In this document: positions 54,922-63,917 of the stretch, piece after piece | Numbering within the stretch: position 1 is the first letter of the stretch | Layout of the letters: each line of letters begins with the position of its first letter | NCBI RefSeq assembly: GCF_900116765.1 | Contig: NZ_UETC01000014.1 | Span: 47,925 to 111,924 of the forward strand | Origin: Jannaschia seohaensis | GTDB lineage: Bacteria; Pseudomonadota; Alphaproteobacteria; Rhodobacterales; Rhodobacteraceae | Reading direction: 5' to 3' | DNA length: 64,000 nucleotides | Translations under genes and position numbers: made by a program | Notes under the pieces: model-generated | Database searches by the model: none | The model's input: only the letters and a program-made list of their open reading frames with translations | Told to the model about the DNA's origin: nothing

Positions 54922-54943
54922 GGCGGGGTTAAATCCGCCCTAC
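54918..54943. repeat. REP palindrome shared by two convergent gene ends
   Basis: GTAGGGCGGGG at the left is mirrored by CCGCCCTAC at the right. The TAG of the left GTAG (54919-54921) is the stop of the ABC-F gene, and the CTA of the right CTAC (54940-54942) is, on the other strand, the TAG stop of the DUF1194 gene. The palindrome thus fills the whole gap between the two genes. Confidence 0.85.
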
Positions 54944-55632
54944 CGCAGATCCGCGACGATGCGTGGCGTGGGCACGCCCGAAATCTCCAGTATCAGCTTC
55001 CGCTTCACCGCCTCGGCGAAAACCTCGCCCTGGCCGGCCTCGACCACGAAGGCGCCCGGCCCCCCGATGATCCGCGCCTCATAGCGCGCGGCCAAGGTGT
55101 CGCTGTCGAAGCGCCGCTCCGAGACGATGGCGAGGGCGTTGATCGTGATCCCGCTCTCCAGCACTTCGTCCCGCGCCATCTCGATCGGCGGGCCGTAGGA
55201 ATTGCCGGTCGTGTCCCCGGAAAAGTCGATCACCCGGCGCCAGCCGTCGATCCGGTTTTGCTCGATCAGGTCGCGGGCAAAAAGGAGGGCCGAGCCGATG
55301 GCGTTGCGCCCGGTCGCGCCCCGGGGCGGCCCGTCGAGCGCCGCGGCGAAGGCGGCGGCCGTCTCGGCCCCGTCGATCCGCATCCAGGGCACGACGACGC
55401 CCTGGTTGGTCGCCCATTCGACATAGGTGACCGCGATGGAGCCGTAGGCCGTGTTCTGGATCGCGGCGATGACCGTCGGATCGGTCATGGCCGCCGCATA
55501 GGCGTTGCGCTGGAACATGAGCTCGGACTGGGTGATCGAGCCGGAGGCGTCGGCCAGAAGGACAAGTTCCAGGTCGGTATCCTGAGCGAAGGCGGGGGCC
55601 GCGAGCAGGGCCAGGAGAGCAAGAACACGCAT
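54940..55632 (-). CDS. DUF1194-domain exported protein
   Basis: A 230-residue protein with a signal peptide (RVLALLALLAAPAFAQ) and a VWA-like DUF1194 domain: LVLLADASGSITQSEL is the metal site DASGS, then GATGRNAIGSALLFARDLI and VIDFSGDTTGNSYGP. The domain probably binds a ligand or metal in the periplasm; role unknown. The ATG at 55632 starts the signal peptide. Its stop is in the REP at 54918-54943. Confidence 0.83.
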   Translation of the reverse strand: MRVLALLALLAAPAFAQDTDLELVLLADASGSITQSELMFQRNAYAAAMTDPTVIAAIQNTAYGSIAVTYVEWATNQGVVVPWMRIDGAETAAAFAAALDGPPRGATGRNAIGSALLFARDLIEQNRIDGWRRVIDFSGDTTGNSYGPPIEMARDEVLESGITINALAIVSERRFDSDTLAARYEARIIGGPGAFVVEAGQGEVFAEAVKRKLILEISGVPTPRIVADLR

Positions 55633-55692
55633 GAGGCGAGGGTAGCGCCCCGCCCGCGGGCCGCCAGTCGCAAGGGATGGCATGCCCGCAAT

Positions 55693-56364
55693 TCAGGCGC
55701 AGATGCCGGGGATGTCCTCTTCGTAGGGCACCCAGGCGGGGCGGGTGATCCGCTGCGGGTCGGCGACCGGCATGACCTGTCTGAGGAGTTCTTTGAGGCG
55801 ATGCGTGCGGGCGCCCTCGGGGTGGAGCACGGCGCAGCAGAGATACTCCTCTACCAGCGACGCCTGCACCTCGTAGCCGAAATCGAGGAAGCGGCGGCCC
55901 GGCTCTTCCCGGAAGAGATAGGGGTCGTCGATGGTCATCTGCTCGGCGAAGGCACGGCTGGGGTGGTAGCCGGTCACGTCCCGGTTCTGCCATTGCCAGA
56001 CATGGGTCATCTCGTGGACGAAGAACATCGCGGCTGGCAGGTCGAGCCGCCCGTCCCGGTCGAAGCGGGCGAAATCCTCGAAAGCGATGGCGGGGCTCAG
56101 CAGCAGCCGTTCATAGAGCACGATGCCGCCGGTGCGGGCGGTGATGCGGCCCGTCTGCGGCGGGCCGATCCGCTCGCGGCAGGTCGTGCGGGGGCGGGCG
56201 TCATAGGTGATCGGGAAGGCGCCGATCCCGAGCTGCGTCTGGATGCGCACCCGGTCGATATCCAGGGTCGGCCCATGCAGCGGGGCGGTCAGCGCGCGCT
56301 CGCCCTCGGTGACCGGGCGGCCGCAGGCGGCGAGCGCGACGAGAAGGAGAAGGGCGATCCGCAT
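55693..56364 (-). CDS. Lipoprotein with an HExxH metalloprotease-like motif
   Basis: A 223-residue exported lipoprotein: LLLLVALAACG gives the lipid-modified Cys at about residue 14. The segment AAMFFVHEMTHVWQWQNRDVTGY has the zinc motif HEMTH (His at about 117 and 121), with a plausible third ligand among the Glu and His residues further on. Family not recognised; the sequence suggests a peptidase or related metal enzyme in the envelope. Confidence 0.6.
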   Translation of the reverse strand: MRIALLLLVALAACGRPVTEGERALTAPLHGPTLDIDRVRIQTQLGIGAFPITYDARPRTTCRERIGPPQTGRITARTGGIVLYERLLLSPAIAFEDFARFDRDGRLDLPAAMFFVHEMTHVWQWQNRDVTGYHPSRAFAEQMTIDDPYLFREEPGRRFLDFGYEVQASLVEEYLCCAVLHPEGARTHRLKELLRQVMPVADPQRITRPAWVPYEEDIPGICA

Positions 56365-56475
56365 GGGCGCAGGATCACTGCCCGGCGCGTGCCGTCAATG
56401 GGGCGGGTTGACCGGGGTCAAGGACGGGGGGCGCGGTGGCGGTCACTCTGGGGCGGTTCAACCGGAGATCTTCCC

Positions 56476-56865
56476 ATGCGCATCGCCCTGCTTGCCCTGC
56501 TCCTGCCCTTTGCCGCCGCCGCGCAGGAGGCGCGGGTGGTCGAAGGGGAGGCGCTCTTCCTGCGCTACTGCGCGACCTGCCACGGAGAGGACGCGCGGGG
56601 CGGCGGGCCGATGCAGTCGGTGCTCTCCGTGGCGGTGCCGGACCTGACGGCCCTGGCGGGGGAGGGCGGCTTTCCGCATTTCGGCGTGATCGCCAAGATC
56701 GACGGCCGCGACCCGGTGATCAGCCACGGGGGCGTGATGCCGGTCTGGGGGGACTTCTTCGACATGGGCCAGGGCGCCTTCGTGCGCACCGAGGCGGGCC
56801 AGCCGATCGTGACGACCCCCCCGGTCGCGGCGCTGGTGGCCTGGTTGGAGGCGGTGCAGGAGTAG
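56476..56865 (+). CDS. Mono-haem cytochrome c
   Basis: A 129-residue periplasmic cytochrome: signal peptide RIALLALLLPFAAAAQ, haem motif CATCHG at about residue 32, then GGVMPVWGDFFDMG with a methionine that can be the sixth haem ligand. Redox partner unknown. The gene ends with TAGGG just ahead of the REP that precedes the RAYT gene. Confidence 0.85.
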   Translation: MRIALLALLLPFAAAAQEARVVEGEALFLRYCATCHGEDARGGGPMQSVLSVAVPDLTALAGEGGFPHFGVIAKIDGRDPVISHGGVMPVWGDFFDMGQGAFVRTEAGQPIVTTPPVAALVAWLEAVQE

Positions 56866-56884
56866 GGAGCGGGGTCTCGGCTTC

Positions 56885-56906
56885 GTAGGGTGGGTGATAA
56901 CCCACC
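56885..56906. repeat. REP unit upstream of the RAYT gene, GTAGGGTGGG type
   Basis: GTAGGGTGGGTGATAACCCA followed by CC: a hairpin with stem GGTGGGT/ACCCACC read as its two halves, starting with the GTAG head. It lies 28 bases before the RAYT start. An additional small stem ATCATC/GATGAT lies between at 56914-56931. Confidence 0.8.
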
Positions 56907-56933
56907 GTTAACCATCATCTGCCACGATGATGT

Positions 56934-57425
56934 ATGTCGCGCTACAGACGCCTCTTCGTTTCCGGCGGGACATATTTCTTCACCGTCAAGCTCGCTGACG
57001 GTGACGAGACTACCTTGATCGACCAGATCGACGACCTGCGCGCCTGCTATGGGCGCTGTGCTGCGTCGCATCCCTTCGCAACCCGGGCCATTGTCGTTCT
57101 CCCGGATCACATCCACGCCGTTTGGACCCTTCCGGACGGGGATGCGGATTTCTCTGGGCGTTGGAAGCGGATCAAGGCCGGATTCGCGCGACAGGTCGGC
57201 GGCCGGCCAAGGTCTGCGAGCAAGCTGCGGAAGGGCGAGGCTGGAGTTTGGCAGCGCCGGTTCTGGGAGCATCTCGTGCGGGACGAGGCGGAGTTATCGG
57301 CGTGCCTCCGGTATGTCTGGAGCAATCCGGTGAAGCACGGCTTGGTCGAGCGGGCGGTGGATTGGCCGTATTCGTCCTTGCACCGGGAGATCAGGGCCGG
57401 GCCGATGCCTGAGGGCGGAGTTTGA
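56934..57425 (+). CDS. REP-associated tyrosine transposase (RAYT, Y1_Tnp family)
   Basis: A 163-residue HUH-type endonuclease related to IS200/IS605 transposases. Seen: the VVLPDHIHAVW motif with the HUH pair His about 59 and 61, and the C-terminal RRFWEHLVRDEAEL and CLRYVWSNPVKHGLVERAVDW with catalytic Tyr about 127. RAYTs bind GTAG-headed REPs and are thought to spread them. This copy is flanked by such REPs on both sides, and many more lie in the window. Length is full; it looks functional. Confidence 0.88.
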   Translation: MSRYRRLFVSGGTYFFTVKLADGDETTLIDQIDDLRACYGRCAASHPFATRAIVVLPDHIHAVWTLPDGDADFSGRWKRIKAGFARQVGGRPRSASKLRKGEAGVWQRRFWEHLVRDEAELSACLRYVWSNPVKHGLVERAVDWPYSSLHREIRAGPMPEGGV

Positions 57426-57427
57426 TC

Positions 57428-57496
57428 GTAGGGTGGGTGAAAACCCACCATCCCTCATCCCAACTCGCGCGAATGGTGGGTTTTCACCCACCCTAC
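57428..57496. repeat. Inverted REP pair (REPIN-like) downstream of the RAYT gene
   Basis: The 24 bases at 57428-57451 (starting GTAGGGTGGGTGAAAACC) are an exact inverted repeat of 57473-57496, with 21 bases between. Each arm is itself a hairpin with a GTAG head. It lies at the end of the RAYT gene. Confidence 0.9.
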
Positions 57497-57528
57497 GCTT
57501 GCTTGGCCGATCTCGCAGGACACTTGCA

Positions 57529-58043
57529 CTAAGTCTCACTCGAAAGTCGCTTGTGGAGATGAGTTAGTTCCCGGAGCAGGCGGTCGACATCAGCCACCAA
57601 CTCGTCGATCACGCGAATTTCAGTATTGAACCATCCAGAACGCCCCTTCTTGGGTGCCGCCTCGATCCGAACGTTGCTGCCATGAAGTAAATGCGCGCCG
57701 TGAACAGCCAAATGACGATTGTGGACATATCGGTGCAGCCACCCAGCCATGCTCGAAAGGGAAGATGAATCGACCGAGGTTAGCCGCTCGGATTTGGCAG
57801 CTTTGCTGAGTTCAGTTATCAGTTCGGATGTCGGCAGAAGCCTGAGCGAATTCGCCTTATCTTCGAACGCTTTGGTTTCCACCGCGAGGCCTTGAGAGAG
57901 GCAGACGATCTCGCTGCATAGCTTTTCCATATGCGCGCAACTCTGAACATAGACGCCGAGTTTGTAGAGGTAGTCGCGGCTTAGGAGGCATTCGGCAGCA
58001 AAATATCGAGGTTCGTCGTCAACGGTGTCGGAGCGACCTTCCT

Positions 58044-58047
<4 letters not shown>
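57529..58047 (-). CDS. Small helical protein with an R-x4-H motif (HEPN-like), parE-coupled
   Basis: A 172-residue mostly helical protein of unknown family. The segment HRYVHNRHLAVHGAHLL holds Arg about 111 and His about 116 in the spacing of HEPN-type ribonucleases, which are often parts of toxin-antitoxin or defence systems; that link is only inferred. No ATG gives a good start: a TTG at 58047 overlaps the parE stop as TTGA, and the first in-frame ATG is at residue 40 (57930). The gene is visibly less G+C-rich than its neighbours, which suggests acquisition. No antitoxin-like gene adjoins. Confidence 0.6.
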
Positions 58048-60005
<1,958 letters not shown>

Positions 60006-60085
60006 GGGGCTGCTCTATCTTGTGTGCTTGGCTCCAAGATAGGCGAGATGCGGGGTCGGTGGAAGCCTTGGCCGCGTGGCGCGCC

Positions 60086-60781
60086 CTATCCGTCTTGGGT
60101 GCCCGTGACCACGACGTTGTCGATGCCGAAGAATTCGTCGCTGGCGCCCTGGTTCAGGTTCGTCGCCGCGCCGAGCGTCAGGTCGCGGCCATCGTTCCGA
60201 CTGACGATGCTGACGCGATAGGTATAGTCGTTGTTGTTCTGCCAAGTGGCGTTGCCGATCCCCGTGCCGGTGGTCGAGCGCGTCAGGGTGACCGTCGCGT
60301 CGCCCGGTCCCTCGAAGGTCTGGATCTCGGGGGCGGTGGAGGCCCAGGCATGGGTCGCGATGACGATGTCCTCGCCGCCGATCGAGATCCTGCCCTGTTC
60401 GTTGTCCCAGCTATCGCCGATGATCATGTCGAACTCGATCCGCGCGTGGCTGTATTTGCTCTCCACCTCGATGGGGAGGGTGCCGCTCGGTTGGCCGCTG
60501 GAGAAGGCCAGGATGTTGCCGAAGCCGGGGACGTCCGTGAGGACCTGCCCCGCGGTCCAGTCGCCGCGCGTCCCGTCCTCGAAGTCGGTGGCGGCGAAGA
60601 TCTTGTCGAAGGCCGTCCTGATCGAGACCCCGATCATCGCGTCGCGGGTATCGCCCGAGAGGTCCTCCATTCCGCCCGATACCGTCGCGGAGACGGCAAG
60701 GCCCAGCCCCACGAGGGCGGCGGTCATCGCCACCCAGTCGACGGTGACGGCACCGGATTCATTTGTGACGAAGCTTGTCAT
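60086..60781 (-). CDS. Pilin-like protein with a C-terminal beta-sandwich domain
   Basis: A 231-residue protein. The N terminus NESGAVTVDWVAMTAALVGLGLAVSATV looks like a class III (Flp/Tad-type) prepilin: short basic-polar leader, Gly before the hydrophobic helix, and an acidic residue at position 5 (Asp where Glu is usual). After about 50 residues comes a domain rich in beta-strands (ATDFEDGTRGDW to GIDNVVVTG), like jelly-roll lectin or sugar-binding domains. A surface-bound or minor pilin with a binding head is likely, but this fusion is unusual. Confidence 0.65.
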   Translation of the reverse strand: MTSFVTNESGAVTVDWVAMTAALVGLGLAVSATVSGGMEDLSGDTRDAMIGVSIRTAFDKIFAATDFEDGTRGDWTAGQVLTDVPGFGNILAFSSGQPSGTLPIEVESKYSHARIEFDMIIGDSWDNEQGRISIGGEDIVIATHAWASTAPEIQTFEGPGDATVTLTRSTTGTGIGNATWQNNNDYTYRVSIVSRNDGRDLTLGAATNLNQGASDEFFGIDNVVVTGTQDG

Positions 60782-60800
60782 GGCGCGATTCCAGGGAACG

Positions 60801-60856
60801 GGTGGTCTATGCCTACGGGTAAAACGTGGGTGGACTACGCCTAGGGGTAGAACGTG
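60801..60856. repeat. 28-base imperfect tandem repeat upstream of the pilin-like gene
   Basis: Two adjacent 28-base units (60801-60828 and 60829-60856) agree at 24 positions; the shared core is CTACGGGTAAAACGTG or CTAGGGGTAGAACGTG. They lie 20-75 bases upstream of the pilin-like start, in the expected promoter, and are probably operator sites for a dimeric regulator. Confidence 0.7.
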
Positions 60857-61023
60857 TTTGATTTAGGACATGGACCGTGTATTTTCCGCGCACCTGACCT
60901 CGTATCGTCAACTTTCGGCAGCGATTTCTTCAAAATCTTGGGGCATTGGCGACGAGCGCGCCACGCTTTCGCCATTCCGGCGGCAGACATACGGGACCGT
61001 AAGCAAACCAGACGGAGCGACAC

Positions 61024-62040
61024 ATGGCGCGGATCCTGCTGACCGGCGGCGCGGGCTATATCGGGTCGCATACCTATGTCGCGCTTTGCGAGGCGGGGCA
61101 TGCGGTCACCATCCTCGACGACTTCTCGAATTCCGATCCGGGGGTGATCGCGCGGCTCGCGCGGATTACCGGGGCGGAGGTGGATCTGGTGCGCGGCTCG
61201 GTGCTGGACCGCGCCGCACTGGATCGGCTGTTCGCCGAACGCGCTATCGATGGCGTCGTGCATTTCGCCGCGCGCAAGGCCGTGGGCGAAAGCGTGGCGC
61301 GCCCGCTCGACTATTTCGAGACCAATATCGGCGGGCTGACCACGCTGATGCAGGCGATGCGGGCGGCCGGCGTCTGGCGGATCGTGTTCTCGTCGACCGC
61401 CACGGTCTATGGCGAGCCTGAGGTCTTTCCCCTGACCGAGGACATGCCGCTCTCGCACACCTCGCCCTATGCCTTCACCAAGCTCACCTGCGAGCGCATC
61501 CTGGAGCAGGCTGCCGCCTCCGACCCCTGGGTGCCTGGCGTGCTGCGCTATTTCAACCCGGTCGGCGCCCATCCCTCTGGTCTGATCGGAGAGGACCCGC
61601 GCGGGATTCCCGACAACCTGATGCCCTATATCGCCAAGGTCGCCCTGGGCGAGTTGGAGCGGCTGACCGTGCATGGCAACGACTACGACACGCCGGACGG
61701 CACCTGCTGGCGCGACTATATCCATGTGATGGACCTGGCGCGGGCGCATGTGCTGTCGCTCAACCGGCTGCTGGAGGGGGAGGCGCATGTGCTCAACATC
61801 GGCACGGGGCGTCCTGTCTCGGTGCTGGAGATGCATCGCGCCTATTCGGACGTGGTCGGCCGGGAACTGCCCCATGTCATCGGGCCGCGCCGCCCGGGTG
61901 ACGTGCCACGGCTTTACGCCGATCCGACGCGGGCCCGAGCGGCACTTGGCTTCGAGGCGGAATTCGGCCTGGAGGAGATGTGCCGCACCAGCTGGGACTG
62001 GGTGCGCGCGCAGTCGGAGGGCTGGCGGTTCAACTCGTGA
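61024..62040 (+). CDS. galE: UDP-glucose 4-epimerase GalE
   Basis: Interconverts UDP-glucose and UDP-galactose for surface polysaccharides. The 338-residue extended SDR has the NAD motif GGAGYIGSHT at about residues 7-16, the catalytic STATVYGE and YAFTKLTCE (Tyr-x3-Lys), and the C-terminal RRPGDVPRLYADPTRAR-like segment. The epimerase assignment is firm for the family; other UDP-sugars may be used. It converges with ccmG through a REP pair. Confidence 0.93.
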   Translation: MARILLTGGAGYIGSHTYVALCEAGHAVTILDDFSNSDPGVIARLARITGAEVDLVRGSVLDRAALDRLFAERAIDGVVHFAARKAVGESVARPLDYFETNIGGLTTLMQAMRAAGVWRIVFSSTATVYGEPEVFPLTEDMPLSHTSPYAFTKLTCERILEQAAASDPWVPGVLRYFNPVGAHPSGLIGEDPRGIPDNLMPYIAKVALGELERLTVHGNDYDTPDGTCWRDYIHVMDLARAHVLSLNRLLEGEAHVLNIGTGRPVSVLEMHRAYSDVVGRELPHVIGPRRPGDVPRLYADPTRARAALGFEAEFGLEEMCRTSWDWVRAQSEGWRFNS

Positions 62041-62048
62041 GGGGGGGG

Positions 62049-62102
62049 GCGGGGAAATCCCCGCCCTACGAGGAACGCCCAGTAGGGCGGGGATTTCCCC
62101 GC
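62049..62102. repeat. Inverted REP pair, GTAGGGCGGGG type, at the galE/ccmG junction
   Basis: GCGGGGAAATCCCCGCCCTA plus C at 62049-62069 is the exact reverse complement of 62082-62102, with 12 bases between them. The flanks add several more G/C pairs, so the stem is longer. It can end transcription from both sides. Confidence 0.85.
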
Positions 62103-62117
62103 CCCCTCCCGCCATGA

Positions 62118-62645
62118 TCAGCGGGCGCGCGCGGCCTCGATGGCCGGGGTCAGCGTATCGGCGATGACCGATTCGGTGATCGGCCCCGCGAAGCGCAGCA
62201 TCACCGTTCCGTCCCCGGCCACGACGAAGGTCTCGGGCACGCCGTAGAGCCCCCAGTCGATTCCCGTGCGGGCATCGCCATCCACGCCGATGGCGGCGAA
62301 GGGATCGCCGAGTTCTTCCAGGAAGGCCAGGGCGGCGTCGGGCGCGTCTTTGTAGTTGATGCCGTAGACCGGCAGTTCCTCGGCCAGGTGCTCCAACTGC
62401 GGGTGCTCGACCCGGCAGGGCACGCACCAGGAGGCCCAGAAGTTCACCAGCTTGACCTCACCGTCGGCCAGCATCTCCGGCGTCAGCGGCGTCTTGCCGG
62501 GCAAGGCGGTGACGGAGAGGGGCGGAGCCGTTTGCCCCACGCGGGTGGAGGGCAGGGCGTCGGGGTTCTCCCGGAACAGCCCCGACAGGAAGAACCCGCC
62601 CAATGCCGCGAAAAGCGCCACGGGCGCGATCGCCACCCATCTCAT
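62118..62645 (-). CDS. ccmG: Thiol:disulfide interchange protein CcmG/DsbE
   Basis: A 175-residue membrane-anchored thioredoxin-like protein that keeps apocytochrome c cysteines reduced for haem attachment. Seen: N-terminal anchor (about residues 5-22), the active site FWASWCVPCRVEHP with Cys about 74 and 77, the YGINYKD strand and the GVPETFVV cis-proline region. Its ATG overlaps the stop of ccmD. Confidence 0.93.
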   Translation of the reverse strand: MRWVAIAPVALFAALGGFFLSGLFRENPDALPSTRVGQTAPPLSVTALPGKTPLTPEMLADGEVKLVNFWASWCVPCRVEHPQLEHLAEELPVYGINYKDAPDAALAFLEELGDPFAAIGVDGDARTGIDWGLYGVPETFVVAGDGTVMLRFAGPITESVIADTLTPAIEAARAR

Positions 62646-62779
62646 TCGCCACGCTCCTTCAGCTGGCGCTTGGCGGCGCGGGAGGCCAGGACCGATTGCA
62701 GGATCAGACCCGCGATCAGAGCGATCGACAGGCCATAGGCCAGCAGGATGTCGAACGCGTATTTTCCGAGCCAGCTCAT
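62642..62779 (-). CDS. ccmD: Haem exporter protein CcmD
   Basis: A 45-residue single-pass membrane protein: LGKYAFDILLAYGLSIALIAGLIL spans the membrane and KRQLKERGE is the basic tail. CcmD stabilises the CcmC-CcmE haem complex. It overlaps ccmC by ATGA on one side and ccmG by ATGA on the other, which confirms its place. Confidence 0.85.
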   Translation of the reverse strand: MSWLGKYAFDILLAYGLSIALIAGLILQSVLASRAAKRQLKERGE

Positions 62780-63504
62780 GCGAGACGCTCCTTCAGGGCG
62801 ATGGCGTGGAGGCGGCGGCGGCGGATCTCGGTGCGGGTGCGCATCAGGACGAGCGCGACGAAGAGAAGTGTGAAGCCCGCCAGCGTGATCACGAGCGGTA
62901 GCCAGAACACATCCGATATGTTCTCCTCCGCATCGAGCGAGAGCGACGCGCCCTGGTGCAGGCCCTGGTTCCAGAACTGGGCGGCGTAGCGGGAAAGCAC
63001 AGCGAAGACCGTGCCCACGAGGCAGAGGATCGAGGTCAGGTCGGCGGCCTGGTCCTGCTGTTCGATGGCGGACCAGAGTGCGACATAGCCGAGATAGAAG
63101 AGGAACAGGATCAGGAACGAGGTCAGCCGCGGGTCCCATTCCCAATAGGTGCCCCACATCGGCTTACCCCAGATCGCGCCGGTCAGCAGTGCGACAAGGG
63201 TCATGATCAGGCCGATGGGGGCCGCGGCGCGGGCCGCCAGGGCCGAGACGTGGTGGCGTCGGATGATCCAGATCAGCGAGGTGACCAGCATCATGAACCA
63301 CGCGTTGATCGCCAGGAAGGCGGAGGGCACGTGGATATAGATGATCTTCACCGAATGCCCCATCCGGAAATCTTCGGGGGTGAAGAAGAAACCCCAGATC
63401 AGGCCAATGCCGCACAGGGCGGCGGCGAGCGCCCAGAGATAGGGCTGCACGGCGCCGGAGAGGGCCATGAATCGGCGGGGGTTGGCGTATTCCCAGAGTG
63501 ACAT
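62776..63504 (-). CDS. ccmC: Haem ABC exporter subunit CcmC
   Basis: A 242-residue membrane protein with six hydrophobic segments and the tryptophan-rich WWD-type motif WGTYWEWDPRLTSFLILFLFYLGY, flanked by external histidines (IYIHVPSAF, RRHHVSA). It loads haem onto CcmE during cytochrome c maturation. Upstream, where ccmB is often found, there is only a non-coding stretch and a transposase tail. It overlaps ccmD by ATGA. Confidence 0.93.
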   Translation of the reverse strand: MSLWEYANPRRFMALSGAVQPYLWALAAALCGIGLIWGFFFTPEDFRMGHSVKIIYIHVPSAFLAINAWFMMLVTSLIWIIRRHHVSALAARAAAPIGLIMTLVALLTGAIWGKPMWGTYWEWDPRLTSFLILFLFYLGYVALWSAIEQQDQAADLTSILCLVGTVFAVLSRYAAQFWNQGLHQGASLSLDAEENISDVFWLPLVITLAGFTLLFVALVLMRTRTEIRRRRLHAIALKERLA

Positions 63505-63917
63505 GAGGGCTGTGTATGGGGCCGGACGGGGGGCTTCAAGGGACGTCAGGTCACGGGAACGTCAGACCCGGTCGCTGGGCCGGGGCGACCGTGGGCAATG
63601 GATGTCGATCAGGCGGGACGGAGGCGGCCTCTTTGCGTGGGCGCGCGGTCTCTCCTCCCTGGGGAAGGCGGCGGCGCTCCAGTTGCCGAGGCCAGTTGCC
63701 TCCTGCCGCCGCACGCGGCCCGGGCCGCGTCGAGCGGCGCGGGAGATCCTCGGGACACGTCTGACTTGAGGCTCTGCGAGGCGCGCGGGCTGCGTCCCAA
63801 CGGGGGCGTTTGGTTTGCGATTGCCGCGAAGCGCAGGGCGCTGAGAGGCGACGCGCCTGCGCCGCTGGCCCCCCTCTTTTCCCTATGACGTGGGAGCGAC
63901 GCGTCTAAAGCGTCGGA
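63505..63917. other. Non-coding stretch upstream of ccmC
   Basis: About 410 bases without a supported gene and without ccmB or ccmA traces in any frame. It contains high-G+C sequence and should include the ccmC promoter and the left border of the IS element that begins near 63890-63917. Confidence 0.45.
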
